Part shown: one piece after another, positions 9,249-18,575 of the stretch
Numbering within the stretch: the first letter of the stretch is position 1
How the letters are laid out: every line of letters starts with the position of its first letter
From: Psychrobacter sp. DAB_AL43B
GTDB taxonomy: Bacteria > Pseudomonadota > Gammaproteobacteria > Pseudomonadales > Moraxellaceae
Length of the DNA stretch: 64,000 bases
Assembly (NCBI RefSeq): GCF_900168255.1
Contig: NZ_LT799838.1
Location: forward strand, 1,922,001-1,986,000
Direction of reading: 5' to 3'
Notes under the pieces: generated by a model
Told to the model about the DNA's origin: nothing
The model's database searches: none
Seen by the model: the letters and a program-made list of their open reading frames with translations, nothing else
Translations under genes and position numbers: made by a program

Positions 9249-10046
9249 TCAATGCTGGCCGTTACAGACGGGACATTCTGCATCTTTACGATAGCCCATC
9301 AGCCGTTGCTGCATCTGGCTACCATCCCATATCAGTAGCTTATTTGTCAGTGGATTTTTGGTTAAGCCCAGATATTGTAGCGCCGCATTGGCCTGCAAAT
9401 TGCCCATGATAGCAGTGGTACTAGCGAGCACACCTGAGTTGGCGCAGGTACGCTCGTCTGCCGCGGCATCCAGCACCACTGAACCAAACACGCAATGATA
9501 GCACCCCGTATTTAGATGCGGCTCAAACAATGCCAACTGCCCTTGCATGGCTATTGCGGATGCAGACAACAGTGGAATCTGATAACGAACGCTGATACGA
9601 TTGATGACATCGCGGGTGGCAAAATTATCGGTACAATCTAACAGCAAATCTGGCTTACCAGACGCCATATCTAGAAGATCATAAGCATTATCTTCACTCA
9701 AACGAGCAACCGTACCGCGAGCACTAATAAAAGGGTTAATTTTGGTTAGCATATGTGCTGCTGTCAGCGCTTTCGGCTTGCCAATATCCTGAGGTAAAAA
9801 CAGCGTTTGGCGTTGTAGATTGCTGGCTTCAATCTCATCATCATCAATAAGATGAATATGTCCCAGTCCTGCGCGCACTAAGGTCTCAGAAGCTGGGCAA
9901 CCAAGCCCACCTGCGCCTATCATTATGACGCGCGCAGACTTTAAACGTAATTGCGCATCGATATCCCAGCCATCGAGCAGTATCTGCCGCGCATAACGCA
10001 GCAGCTCTTCATCTAGCAACTGCACTGTTTCTAAAGAGTGCGCCAT
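9249..10046 (-). CDS. moeB: ThiF/MoeB family adenylyltransferase, probably molybdopterin-synthase adenylyltransferase
   Basis: MoeB activates the C-terminal glycine of MoaD with ATP for sulfur transfer in molybdopterin synthesis. The 265-residue protein shows the E1-like core: nucleotide loop IGAGGLGCPASETLVRAG, LIDDDEIEASNLQRQ with the catalytic Arg/Asp set, LLDCTDNFATR, and two zinc cysteine pairs (CYHCVF and CPVC near the C terminus). ThiF for thiamine synthesis has the same fold; no thi or moa gene is beside it, so the choice of MoeB is by resemblance. The start at ATG 10046 has GGTG seven bases before it, better than the in-frame TTG. It follows prmC closely and probably shares its transcript. 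Confidence 0.85.
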   Translation of the reverse strand: MAHSLETVQLLDEELLRYARQILLDGWDIDAQLRLKSARVIMIGAGGLGCPASETLVRAGLGHIHLIDDDEIEASNLQRQTLFLPQDIGKPKALTAAHMLTKINPFISARGTVARLSEDNAYDLLDMASGKPDLLLDCTDNFATRDVINRISVRYQIPLLSASAIAMQGQLALFEPHLNTGCYHCVFGSVVLDAAADERTCANSGVLASTTAIMGNLQANAALQYLGLTKNPLTNKLLIWDGSQMQQRLMGYRKDAECPVCNGQH

Positions 10047-10105
10047 ATTTGTCACCAAAACCCATCACTAAAATTTAGTATTAAAATTATTTTGCAAAAA
10101 ACCAA

Positions 10106-11011
10106 CTACGATAGTTGACCCAAAGTCACTCTATCATTACCACCAAAATCTTTAATGGTTTTTATATCAGCAAAGCTATTACCAGCAAATAACTGACGAA
10201 CTGCTAGTCCTTGGTCGAAACCATGCTCAATTGCTAGTAGACCACCTACTTTTAGATATTTTGATGCCTGCTTAATTATATGTTCAATATCAGCTAAGCC
10301 ATGATTGGGCGCGCTTAAGGCACTGATAGGCTCAGCAATTAAGCGTAACAAATGCTCATCCGCTTCATCGATATAAGGCGGATTTGAGACAATCACATCA
10401 AATAAATCATCGTCATGAGTAGACAGCGCGTCATACCAGCTGCTTTGTACAAACTCAATATTTACACCATTACTTACGGCATTTTCTTGAGCAATTTTTA
10501 GCGCCTCCGTCGAGAAATCAACCGCCACCACTTGCCAGTTTGCTTGTTTTAACTTATGGGCAATTTTCAACTCGTGCGCAAGGCTAATGGCAATACAACC
10601 AGAACCGGTGCCCAAATCTAATAAGCGTTTGTTTTCAATACCATCTGACTGCTCAACAGGCTGCGCGTTTATCCATGCCAGCACTTGCTCAACCAACACT
10701 TCAGTATCCGGTCTGGGTATGAGGGTATGCTCATTCACTTTAAAGTCAAGCGACCAGAACTCCTGCTGACCTGTCAAATAAGCCAGTGGTGTGCCCTGCT
10801 GCATTTGAGTTATGCCAGTATTAAACTGTGCAAACTCACGCTCGATCAACTGATAGGCGTCATCTGTCATCAAGAACAGCGCTGGTTTATCGATAACATG
10901 CAGCAACCAATCCGTGATCCAAAACGGCGGAACCGCTAAGTCTTTAGCTGTTTGCGCGGCTTGCTGTTTAATTTGCTGTATTGTTATGTCTTGTGCTTTA
11001 GGCGCTGTCAT
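10106..11011 (-). CDS. prmC: Peptide chain release factor N5-glutamine methyltransferase
   Basis: PrmC methylates the glutamine of the GGQ motif in release factors RF1 and RF2 using S-adenosylmethionine. The 301-residue protein has the N-terminal helical domain, the SAM loop LLDLGTGSGCIAISLA (about residues 124-139) and the substrate-binding NPPYIDEADEHLL motif that defines the family. In many gammaproteobacteria prmC follows prfA and precedes moeB-like genes; here it sits between ampG and moeB on the same strand with short gaps, while prfA is not in view. Identity is firm. Confidence 0.95.
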   Translation of the reverse strand: MTAPKAQDITIQQIKQQAAQTAKDLAVPPFWITDWLLHVIDKPALFLMTDDAYQLIEREFAQFNTGITQMQQGTPLAYLTGQQEFWSLDFKVNEHTLIPRPDTEVLVEQVLAWINAQPVEQSDGIENKRLLDLGTGSGCIAISLAHELKIAHKLKQANWQVVAVDFSTEALKIAQENAVSNGVNIEFVQSSWYDALSTHDDDLFDVIVSNPPYIDEADEHLLRLIAEPISALSAPNHGLADIEHIIKQASKYLKVGGLLAIEHGFDQGLAVRQLFAGNSFADIKTIKDFGGNDRVTLGQLS

Positions 11012-11059
11012 AAATAATTCTTAATAATTATATGAATTTTCTTTATTATAAGCCGCACC

Positions 11060-12718
11060 CTATTCTGACGCACGCGGTGGCTCATTCGTATCGGCTAAGT
11101 TAGGGTTGGCTTTGGTTAACTCAACACCTTTATTACCCCTACCGCTATTATCACCGCCATCGCCATAGATATCATCGTTATCGCCAATGACGATATACTT
11201 ATCAACATAATAAATCAGTGCAAGAATGGGAATACCAATTAAAAAGGTAAACATAAAGAAGAACGGATAACTGGTACTATCAACGATAGCGCCTGAGTAA
11301 CCGCCTATTACTTTTGGTAGTAGTACCATGAGCGATGAAAATATCGAATACTGTACCGCAGTGAATTTTACAGAAGTGAGCGCTGATAAAAAAGCAATAA
11401 ACACAGCACTAGCAAGACCAGCAGCGAGATTATCTAAAATCACCGCAAGATACATATAAGGCAGGCTACCAGGATGATAAGTCAGCAATATAAACAGTAA
11501 ATTCGTCACACAAGCAAGGATAGCGCCGACCATCATAGCGCGCATGATACGCATTTTTTGCGCCAATATACCGCCCAAAAAACCACCAGCGATAGCCATA
11601 ACCACACCAACGAGCTTGACCGCATTGGCGATGTCCACTTTGGTAAATTGCATGTCTTGATAAAATACGTTTGAGATAACCCCTGCAACGATATCAGAGA
11701 TGCGATAAAGTCCAATCAACGCTAACAATAATAAGGCTTTCATGCCATAACGACGAAAGAAATCCACTATAGGCTCAATCCAAGTGGTATAAGCAAACTC
11801 CTGCTTTACTAGCTTGGCTTTGACCAAGCAGTAGCCGATGAATAAGGCTGCTGCTAGACTCATAAGCATACGTATGACTTGGACTAAAAATTTTGAAAAT
11901 ACGTCTTCAGTCTCAGGTAATATTAACCCTGCATTGGCAAAAACAAACACAAACCCTACTATGGATATAGCAAAGACAAGTACCAAGCGCATATAATCAG
12001 ACGTTTTACGTTCGACGACTACTTTCTGGCTTATGGGCTCATGTATTATCAACGTAGTAATAATACCAACACCCATAACACCTGCCATAATCCAGTAAGT
12101 ATTACGCCACGCCTCATAACTGTACAGTGCCTCGGTCGAACCAAAATAATCTGCTAAATATAACGCCCCTGCTCCTGCCACTATCATGCCGATACGATAG
12201 CCTGTCACGTACATGGCAGACAGTACCGCTTGCAGATTTGGCGGAGCCAGCTCAATCCGATAAGCATCAATGACGATATCTTGTGTCGCTGATGAGAACC
12301 CTAATAACACCGCACCTACTGCCATCAATACTAAGCTACCCTCAACAGCAGGGTTGACGTTTGCCATCATGCAAATCGCTATGATAATCAAAATTTGCGA
12401 CACTAAAATCCAGCTTCGACGGCGACCCAACCATTTGGTCAAAAAAGGCACAGGTAATGCATCTATTAATGGCGACCAAATAAACTTAAAGGCATAGCCT
12501 AATGCTGCCCAACTAAACATGGTAACGACAGTACGGTCAATACCCGCTTCACGCAGCCATAACGAGAGGCTGGAGAAAATAAGTAAGATAGGTATGCCAG
12601 CGACAAAGCCCAAAAACAGCATGATAATCGCTCGACGATCGAGATAAGCTTTTAGGCTTTCACTTAGTGATTTTTTGGCGACAGGAGGCTTAGGCGGTAT
12701 AGATTTGACAGCAGACAT
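11060..12718 (-). CDS. ampG: AmpG family muropeptide MFS permease
   Basis: AmpG imports anhydro-muropeptides from the periplasm for cell-wall recycling and in many bacteria feeds the signal that induces AmpC beta-lactamase. The protein has the characteristic start GIPILLIFSSLSLWLREAGI, followed by IWSPLIDALPVPFLTKWLGRRRSW, close to E. coli AmpG. At 552 residues it is longer than the E. coli protein (491), with more than twelve hydrophobic segments and a polar C-terminal tail rich in Asp and Gly. It is the first gene of the minus-strand run ending at the MFS transporter. No ampD, ampR or beta-lactamase gene is in view. Confidence 0.92.
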   Translation of the reverse strand: MSAVKSIPPKPPVAKKSLSESLKAYLDRRAIIMLFLGFVAGIPILLIFSSLSLWLREAGIDRTVVTMFSWAALGYAFKFIWSPLIDALPVPFLTKWLGRRRSWILVSQILIIIAICMMANVNPAVEGSLVLMAVGAVLLGFSSATQDIVIDAYRIELAPPNLQAVLSAMYVTGYRIGMIVAGAGALYLADYFGSTEALYSYEAWRNTYWIMAGVMGVGIITTLIIHEPISQKVVVERKTSDYMRLVLVFAISIVGFVFVFANAGLILPETEDVFSKFLVQVIRMLMSLAAALFIGYCLVKAKLVKQEFAYTTWIEPIVDFFRRYGMKALLLLALIGLYRISDIVAGVISNVFYQDMQFTKVDIANAVKLVGVVMAIAGGFLGGILAQKMRIMRAMMVGAILACVTNLLFILLTYHPGSLPYMYLAVILDNLAAGLASAVFIAFLSALTSVKFTAVQYSIFSSLMVLLPKVIGGYSGAIVDSTSYPFFFMFTFLIGIPILALIYYVDKYIVIGDNDDIYGDGGDNSGRGNKGVELTKANPNLADTNEPPRASE

Positions 12719-13279
12719 AATAACTCACCAACACTTGAGATAAAGAACACAACTGCGCACAATTTTTATCAATCATTTTTTATTAATCGTTTGTTATTAA
12801 TAATCAGAATCGCCGAATTATCGACACAGTAAATAATTAGCAGTGACAACCAGGATCGATAAAAATTGCTTAACGTTGCACAAATACAGCTATTACAACA
12901 AAATTGAATTATGGTACTTGAGAACGCCTACCTTGACTAGAGATTTTTGCACTAACTTATCTATCGCAGGTATCAGCACCAATTTATGTTTCACAGTCGT
13001 AACGTGCTGTATCCTAACCTTGCGTTAATATTCGATTTTCTACTTACTTTTGTTGTTTTCGCTACATCCATTTACACAGACCCAATTTATATAAGGCCAA
13101 ATTGTAAACCACCGTTATTCATAGCACCCTTTCTATATTCCAAATAAACATAAATAGATTACTATTAAGTATATACAAGAATAAACACTTTGTTTTACAC
13201 TAGCTGCTTATTGAATATTTGTACGTTTTTATTTTTATATACAGACAAGGTTTGTATATTTATACAATAGGGTCAAGTG
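12719..13279. other. Divergent intergenic region between ampG and the cysB-like gene
   Basis: 561 bases, very AT-rich toward the right end. A 60-codon frame inside it has no ribosome binding site or recognisable protein and is not called. The only clear element is the dyad just before the regulator gene, listed separately. Confidence 0.6.
13252..13267. promoter_or_regulatory. Perfect dyad upstream of cysB-like gene, candidate operator
   Basis: TTGTATATTTATACAA has two perfect 7-base arms around two central bases and ends 12 bases before the regulator's ATG, just before its ribosome binding site. LysR-type proteins often bind such AT-rich dyads with a T-N11-A core to repress their own gene. 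Binding is inferred. Confidence 0.5.
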
Positions 13280-14209
13280 ATGGCAATCGACGTAGTGGTT
13301 AATCAGCGGCATCTGCAAATTCAACTCAAGCAGTTGGAGACGGTGTGGCATACAGTAATCAATGGCTATAACTTAAGTCAAGCAGCAAACGTGCTGCATA
13401 CCAGTCAATCAAGTCTATCAAAGCATATTGCTGCGCTTGAAAATCAGCTCAAAACCGAAGTATTTGTTCGGCAAGGCAAACGATTAACCGGACTTACGAC
13501 GATGGGCACCGCGCTCATGCCACATATTGAGTCTATCTTTGCTGAAATTCGTACGATTGAAAATTTAAGCCTCGATTTTAACAATCCAAATGTTGGTACA
13601 TTGACGATTGCCACGACTCATACTCAGGCACGTTATGTATTACCAGAAGTCGTTAAAGCGTTTAAAGAGCGCTTTCCTAAGGTTAATCTAATCCTACAAC
13701 AGGCAGATCCTGAAACCATCGCACAAATGGTGATACGCGGGCAAGCCGATATTGGCATTGCAACCGAGTCTTTACTGCACAATAACTATCTGCGCTGCTA
13801 TCGCTATTACGACTGGACACATCGCGTCATCGTACCAAGCGATCATGAGCTTGCAGGGCTAACATCTATCGACTTGCCAACCCTTGCCAGCTATCCGATC
13901 GTGACTTACCACGGCGGCTTTACAGGGCGCGGCGCTATTGACAAAACCTTTAGCGACGCAGGTCTTGAGCCGGATATTGTACTGGCCGCACTTGATGCCG
14001 ATGTCATTAGCACCTATGTTGGCTTGGGTTTAGGTATTGGTATTATCGCGGAGATGGCTTTTGAGCCGAGCCATTATCAGAATCTAACGGCCATTCCAGT
14101 CGATCATTTTGGGCGCTTTACCAGTTGGATGGCGGTACGTGACGATGCAGAAATTCGTCAATATGGACGTGCCTTTATGGAGCTGTGTCAAAAGCAGTTT
14201 AGCCAATAA
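13280..14209 (+). CDS. CysB/Cbl-like LysR-type transcriptional regulator
   Basis: A 309-residue LysR protein. The N-terminal helix-turn-helix (LSQAANVLHTSQSSLSKHIAALE) is followed by an effector domain with two marks of the CysB/Cbl branch: TIATTHTQARYVLPEV and YPIVTYHGGFTGR, residues that line the sulfate, thiosulfate or N-acetylserine pocket. Such proteins activate sulfur assimilation genes. No cys or ssu gene is adjacent, so the targets are elsewhere, although the luciferase-like monooxygenase downstream could be a sulfur-scavenging target. ATG 13280 is chosen because AGGG lies seven bases before it, whereas an in-frame GTG is only four bases from it. A bidirectional terminator follows. 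Confidence 0.92.
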   Translation: MAIDVVVNQRHLQIQLKQLETVWHTVINGYNLSQAANVLHTSQSSLSKHIAALENQLKTEVFVRQGKRLTGLTTMGTALMPHIESIFAEIRTIENLSLDFNNPNVGTLTIATTHTQARYVLPEVVKAFKERFPKVNLILQQADPETIAQMVIRGQADIGIATESLLHNNYLRCYRYYDWTHRVIVPSDHELAGLTSIDLPTLASYPIVTYHGGFTGRGAIDKTFSDAGLEPDIVLAALDADVISTYVGLGLGIGIIAEMAFEPSHYQNLTAIPVDHFGRFTSWMAVRDDAEIRQYGRAFMELCQKQFSQ

Positions 14210-14251
14210 GACATATAACATGTAAATTTTAAGAAAGCTAAAAAGTGAGTC

Positions 14252-14289
14252 AAAAAAGCACCCAAGATTAAAACCTTGAGTGCTTTTTT
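14252..14289. terminator. Bidirectional rho-independent terminator
   Basis: AAAAAAGCAC pairs with GTGCTTTTTT, with an inner CAAG/CTTG extension. It lies between the convergent cysB-like and molbindin genes and has a T tract on either strand. Confidence 0.9.
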
Positions 14290-14331
14290 ATAGTTTTTTT
14301 TAAATACTAATAAGCTACTGTAAGTGCTGAG

Positions 14332-14538
14332 TTATTCTTTACCAACCATGATACTACTGGCTTTGATAATAGCGACTACTTCATCTCCGATACTCAAATT
14401 CAAACTTTCTGAAGATCCTGTCGTGATACTAGAAACAACTTCTACACCATTTACGTCTATAACCACTTCTGTAGACACAGGTCCCGTTTTAATTTCTTTT
14501 ACCGTACCTTTAAGCTGGTTTCTTGCTGAAATATTCAT
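14332..14538 (-). CDS. Molbindin (Mop/TOBE domain molybdate-binding protein)
   Basis: A 68-residue single Mop domain. The ISARNQLKGTVKEIKTGPVS start and the GDEVVAIIKASSIMVGK end are signature strands of the family, which forms hexamers that bind molybdate or tungstate oxyanions and buffer intracellular molybdenum. The ATG at 14538 is preferred over an upstream GTG because AAAGG then lies at proper distance. It stands alone. The window also holds moeB and the molybdenum enzyme xanthine dehydrogenase, giving a plausible use for the metal, though the genes are not linked. Confidence 0.9.
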   Translation of the reverse strand: MNISARNQLKGTVKEIKTGPVSTEVVIDVNGVEVVSSITTGSSESLNLSIGDEVVAIIKASSIMVGKE

Positions 14539-14943
14539 GTAGTTACCTTTCACAATGAGTCATTATAATTTTTAAAAATCTAATATCAATCGTGCATTCG
14601 AAGCAAAAATTAATCAGTCTTTAATTCGAATGGATATGACTATACTCTTAGTCGTTACCTTCTGTCAAAAATAGGCAGCGTCTCAGTGCTTTTAAAATAT
14701 TTAGGCGTTATTAAATGGTGAGATTTGTTACCAATATAAATATGCGCTTTATATCTCGTTTAATCACCCCATTATAGGAGATGTGAATCATTCAGCACCT
14801 GTTTCATTCTTAGTAGATTGCAAAAAAGCTCCTAACAACGAAACAGATTTCAAAATAAAAATATCCGCTAAATATTATAACCACATGATTCTATAATAAA
14901 TAATACTACCATCAACCATATGGTATCTAAAAATAGGTGATTT
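14539..14943. other. Divergent intergenic region between molbindin and LLM oxidoreductase
   Basis: About 405 AT-rich bases. I see no gene, no convincing hairpin and no recognisable ModE or CysB site. A 37-codon GTG frame at 14783 has an AGGAG too close to its start to be convincing. Confidence 0.55.
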
Positions 14944-15945
14944 ATGAGTAACCACATTCCCTTATCCTTCTTGGACTTAGCCCCCGTTCCTACTGGCAAA
15001 ACCATCGCTGAAGGTATTGCCCAAACGGTTGAGATAGCGCAGCAGGCTGAAAAATCTGGCTTAAACCGCTATTGGATGGCAGAGCATCATAATATGCCGG
15101 GCATTGCTAGCGCAGCGACCTCGGTATTGCTGTCGCATATTGGTGCTAAGACCAAGCATATACGCATTGGCGCAGGCGGCGTGATGTTGCCAAACCATGC
15201 ACCGCTTGTTATTGCTGAGCAGTTTGGTACTTTGCAAGCTTTATATGGCGACCGTGTGGATTTAGGCTTGGGACGCGCGCCTGGTACAGATGGTGCTACT
15301 TTTCAGGCTTTACGTCGGCAGATGCAAGATGCTGACCGCTTTCCACAAGATGTTCAAGAATTGATGTACTTTTTGGGGAATGGCACAGATGATAGCCCTG
15401 TACAGGCATTTCCGGGTGCAAAATCTAATATCCCAATTTGGATATTGGGTTCTTCATTATTTGGTGCGACCTTAGCGGCGCATTTGGGATTACCGTATGT
15501 GTTTGCCTCGCACTTTGCGCCGCAAATGCTTGGACAAGCCATCACAGCTTATCGTGAACAATTTAGACCATCAGCTTATTTAGAGAAGCCTTACGTCATG
15601 CTAGCGGCAAATTTATTGCTTGCGGACGATGATGCCACCGCCCATTATCACTTTACTTCAGCACAGCAGAGTTTTGTGCGCTTGCGCCGTGGTGAAATGG
15701 GTCAAATGCCAAAGCCAACCCATGATATGGATAGTATCTGGAGCCCTGCTGAGAAAATGATGGTCGATAGCGCTTTGTCGGTGTCGTTTATCGGCTCTGT
15801 TGAAACCGTCAAGCCAAAGCTTGCGGCGTTTCTTGCTACCTATCAACCAGATGAGCTGATTGTCACTGCTAACGTCTATGATCAGGCAGCACGTTTGCGC
15901 TCACTTGAACTTACAGCTCAGCTAAATTTGTTTACTTTACAATAG
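14944..15945 (+). CDS. Luciferase-like (LLM class) flavin-dependent monooxygenase
   Basis: A 333-residue TIM-barrel flavoprotein of the bacterial luciferase family, MsnO8/YhbW-like subgroup. Family marks are [20 protein letters not shown] at the N terminus, [32 protein letters not shown] and [12 protein letters not shown]. These enzymes use reduced FMN, supplied by a separate reductase, to oxidise small molecules; relatives desulfonate alkanesulfonates, but this subgroup is largely uncharacterised. An AGGTG six bases before the ATG fixes the start. A small membrane peptide gene follows 48 bases later. No flavin reductase lies nearby. Confidence 0.92.
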   Translation: MSNHIPLSFLDLAPVPTGKTIAEGIAQTVEIAQQAEKSGLNRYWMAEHHNMPGIASAATSVLLSHIGAKTKHIRIGAGGVMLPNHAPLVIAEQFGTLQALYGDRVDLGLGRAPGTDGATFQALRRQMQDADRFPQDVQELMYFLGNGTDDSPVQAFPGAKSNIPIWILGSSLFGATLAAHLGLPYVFASHFAPQMLGQAITAYREQFRPSAYLEKPYVMLAANLLLADDDATAHYHFTSAQQSFVRLRRGEMGQMPKPTHDMDSIWSPAEKMMVDSALSVSFIGSVETVKPKLAAFLATYQPDELIVTANVYDQAARLRSLELTAQLNLFTLQ

Positions 15946-15993
15946 ATCATTAGGCTCGCATAATTATAGATAAACTTTAATGGGATTACGGTC

Positions 15994-16140
15994 ATGGAAC
16001 CCTCTGCTGCTATTGGTTCATCAATATTTTTATATATCTTGGCTTTTATTGCAGTTATGATTGTTGCCGGCTATTTTACTTATAGTATTAGTCCTCGCGG
16101 CAAAAAACGCCGCGAAGAGAAGCGTGATAATCGTCGTTAG
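15994..16140 (+). CDS. Small single-pass membrane protein, 48 residues
   Basis: Not recognised as a known family. The product has a neutral N terminus (MEPSAAIGSS), one hydrophobic helix (IFLYILAFIAVMIVAGYFTY, residues 11-30) and a strongly basic tail (RGKKRREEKRDNRR), so it should sit in the inner membrane with the basic tail in the cytoplasm. It is followed 40 bases later by a strong terminator, so it may be cotranscribed with the monooxygenase upstream. The ribosome binding site is weak. The clean amphipathic design and terminator support a real gene; function unknown. Confidence 0.6.
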   Translation: MEPSAAIGSSIFLYILAFIAVMIVAGYFTYSISPRGKKRREEKRDNRR

Positions 16141-16180
16141 TCAATATATTATCGTTCATATAATTTTTTATATAGTCGTA

Positions 16181-16217
16181 AAAGCCTCCTATTTATATAA
16201 AAATAGGAGGCTTTTTT
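16181..16217. terminator. Rho-independent terminator
   Basis: AAAGCCTCCTATTT pairs perfectly with AAATAGGAGGCTTT around a six-base loop, followed by a T run on the plus strand. It closes the monooxygenase/small-protein unit and its symmetric flanks could also stop the convergent gene at 16315. Confidence 0.92.
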
Positions 16218-16314
16218 AAAGCTGACTTTTGATAACTATCTAATGAAAGTGACTATTTATTACCAGCGCATGTTAAACATTTAGGAGAGCCAAACCTTTA
16301 AGAGAGCTCCGTAT

Positions 16315-17343
16315 CTAAAATAGAACAGTACCAAGATTTTTCTGCTGAGCCAGTTGCGTAATGTATATGGCCACTGCGGCATCAAAGCTTGCTGCACCAA
16401 CCGATTTAAATAAGGTCATTCCTTTATCAGACTTCATTGTTTGTTGTTTTAACGCGCCTGTCACCAGCGCTTGTAAATCACCGCTCAGATCATCCCATGT
16501 CCATGTACAATCAACAGCTTTATGAGCTTGGATTAGATCCCCTGCTTCATGGCGACAACCTATTAAATCATCAACGACGATCATGCTGCTATTCTCAATA
16601 ACATCATTACTGACTTCTTTCATTGATGGCAGATATGCTCCTACCGCATTGATATGCACATTCGGTTTGATTTGAGCGGCGCTAAACAAGCCTTTATCAG
16701 AACGAGTAGCAAGATTAATAATATCTGCGTCTTTAATAGCCTCTTCAAGCTGTTCGCAAACCTTTAAATCCACATCCCATTGGTGATAGTCACGAGCAAA
16801 TTGAGCTTTAAAACTCTCTGCCCCTTGCATGCTTCTATTCCAAAGATAAACTGTTCTAATCTCAGGGCGCACAGTAAGCACAGCGTGTAGTTGCTCATAG
16901 GCCATGCCCCCACAACCAACCACTGCCACGCTTTGACAGTCATCGGGTGCCATATATTTGGTCGCAATGCCCGATAGTGCTGCCGTACGTACCTGCGTGA
17001 TATAGATACCGTCCATCACCGCTAGAATCTCGCCATTCGCATTATCCGACACCGTAATAATCGCCGTCGTGGTTGGCAGATTACGACTGGGATTGTCAGG
17101 GCAAATAGTGACCAATTTCACCGCCGTATATTCTTGCGTGCCATCATAAATAGTTGCAGGCATCGATAAATGCGAGCCTGTGCTATTTTTATCATTATCA
17201 CTAAAAGTCTCAATGACCAAACGTTCTGGTGCTTTGACCCAATTAGGATGCTCAGCTTGCAAATGTAACAGCTTTTCAATCGTATCAATCGTCGCTTGCA
17301 TCGTTAAGTGTTTGGTGACGGTTTCTTTATTTAACCATTGCAT
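16315..17343 (-). CDS. Ornithine cyclodeaminase/mu-crystallin family protein
   Basis: A 342-residue NAD-dependent enzyme of the OCD/mu-crystallin family. The family converts L-ornithine to proline or acts as alanine dehydrogenase, ketimine reductase or siderophore-precursor enzyme, so the exact reaction is open. Seen here are the substrate-binding KLVTICPDNPSRNLPTT, the DGIYITQVRTAALSGIATKY segment (typical helix before the Rossmann domain), the nucleotide loop VAVVGCGGMAYEQL and VHINAVGAYLP. GGAG eight bases before the ATG supports the start. It follows an AEC transporter gene on the same strand by 73 bases, suggesting that the transporter handles a related amino acid. A tetranucleotide repeat lies just upstream. 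Confidence 0.88.
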   Translation of the reverse strand: MQWLNKETVTKHLTMQATIDTIEKLLHLQAEHPNWVKAPERLVIETFSDNDKNSTGSHLSMPATIYDGTQEYTAVKLVTICPDNPSRNLPTTTAIITVSDNANGEILAVMDGIYITQVRTAALSGIATKYMAPDDCQSVAVVGCGGMAYEQLHAVLTVRPEIRTVYLWNRSMQGAESFKAQFARDYHQWDVDLKVCEQLEEAIKDADIINLATRSDKGLFSAAQIKPNVHINAVGAYLPSMKEVSNDVIENSSMIVVDDLIGCRHEAGDLIQAHKAVDCTWTWDDLSGDLQALVTGALKQQTMKSDKGMTLFKSVGAASFDAAVAIYITQLAQQKNLGTVLF

Positions 17344-17355
17344 GATAATGACTCC

Positions 17356-17383
17356 ATTGATTGATTGATTAATTAATTAATTG
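17356..17383. repeat. Tetranucleotide tandem repeat before the cyclodeaminase gene
   Basis: Seven consecutive four-base units: ATTG three times, ATTA three times, then ATTG. It lies 13-40 bases upstream of the start codon at 17343, just upstream of the Shine-Dalgarno. Confidence 0.85.
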
Positions 17384-17416
17384 TTATAAGGTTTACTTGT
17401 TGTCTAAACCACCCTG

Positions 17417-18376
17417 CTACATCAGCCCCATTCCGCGTAAGATCCCTGCTCCAATTGCCATACCAAACATTCCCACTACGGTAGTGAACCCTAAAATATT
17501 GGCCGCTAAAATATCGTTGCCACCCATTGCTTTTGCCATGACATAGCTTGCAGCGGCTGTCGGTGCGGCTGCCATTAAAAACAGTACGCCCATGTGCATA
17601 CCTGTTAGTCCAAAACTAAGCCCTACCGCGATAGCTATCAGCGGCGCGATGACGATGCGACCTATACTCGCCTGCATCGATATCCCTGAAGGGCTGAGCA
17701 TAGATTTCAGATCAATGCTCGCACCTGCGCAAATGAGCGCTAATGGTAAGGCAACTGCCGCCAGCAAATCACCCGTAATATGAAGAACGCCCGTTATTGG
17801 CGGTAAGGAAAAAGCTTTATAAGCAAAAGCGGCGATCAGTGCCACCATAAGTGGATTAGTCGCCAATTTTTTGACAATTAAGATAATGCGACTAATCCAA
17901 GTATCGTTTGCATTTTTGGACACACGGCTAAGGGTAATAACCGCTAAGATATTAAATAATATTGTCACAATGCCCATGTATACCGCGCCGATACTTAGCC
18001 CTATTTCCCCATAAGCATTGGCAACGGTTGCAAGACCAATAATGGCCATATTGCTGCGGAATACCCCTTGTACAAAGACGCCTTGATCCGCAGGCGCACT
18101 GATAAAGCGACTGGCATACAGCTCAGAACCAATATATAAAATAAAGGTGACAACAATACCAGCGGCTATCAATACGACTTGCTTGGCATAATCGACATCA
18201 CTATCGACCACACTAAAAAATAACAGACAAGGTAAACAGTAATTGAATACAAAATTTGACGCTTGATTAATAAACGCTTGGCTGGCTTCGCCGCGTCTTT
18301 GCATAAAAAAGCCCAACCCCATTAAAAAAAGGTTGGGCATAACAATCGTAATCGCAAATAAAATAGCTTCGATCAT
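17417..18376 (-). CDS. AEC (auxin efflux carrier) family transporter
   Basis: About 319 residues with ten hydrophobic segments, the MdcF/AEC layout of two five-helix repeats. The start MIEAILFAITIVMPNLFLMG and the late NDILAANILGFTTVVGMFGM helix are typical. Family members move malonate, malate, lactate or amino acids; the direction and substrate here are unknown. The ATG at 18376 gives the standard N terminus of the family, so I prefer it to an upstream in-frame start at 18418. The ornithine cyclodeaminase-like gene follows by 73 bases and may define the substrate, by inference only. Confidence 0.88.
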   Translation of the reverse strand: MIEAILFAITIVMPNLFLMGLGFFMQRRGEASQAFINQASNFVFNYCLPCLLFFSVVDSDVDYAKQVVLIAAGIVVTFILYIGSELYASRFISAPADQGVFVQGVFRSNMAIIGLATVANAYGEIGLSIGAVYMGIVTILFNILAVITLSRVSKNANDTWISRIILIVKKLATNPLMVALIAAFAYKAFSLPPITGVLHITGDLLAAVALPLALICAGASIDLKSMLSPSGISMQASIGRIVIAPLIAIAVGLSFGLTGMHMGVLFLMAAAPTAAASYVMAKAMGGNDILAANILGFTTVVGMFGMAIGAGILRGMGLM

Positions 18377-18575
18377 GAATAGACTCAAGTCAGCAAAATG
18401 GCTAAGGCGATATTGCAAGCATCATTCTTAAGAACATGAATGATTATGAAGGCTATAATTATGAATAATATGAGTATAGCGCGTAATTATATAAGCCTTT
18501 TATGCTTCTCTATAAATAGCGAGCCCTTAGCTGATTGATCTAATCAAAGATGATCAAGGCTCGCCTTTACTGTAC

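Noticed and set aside
12843..13028. 61-codon frame upstream of the cysB-like gene
   Set aside because: No ribosome binding site, no signal peptide or domain, and an improbable amino acid composition.
14783..14896. 37-codon GTG frame after AGGAG upstream of the monooxygenase
   Set aside because: The Shine-Dalgarno is only one or two bases from the GTG, and the peptide has no feature.
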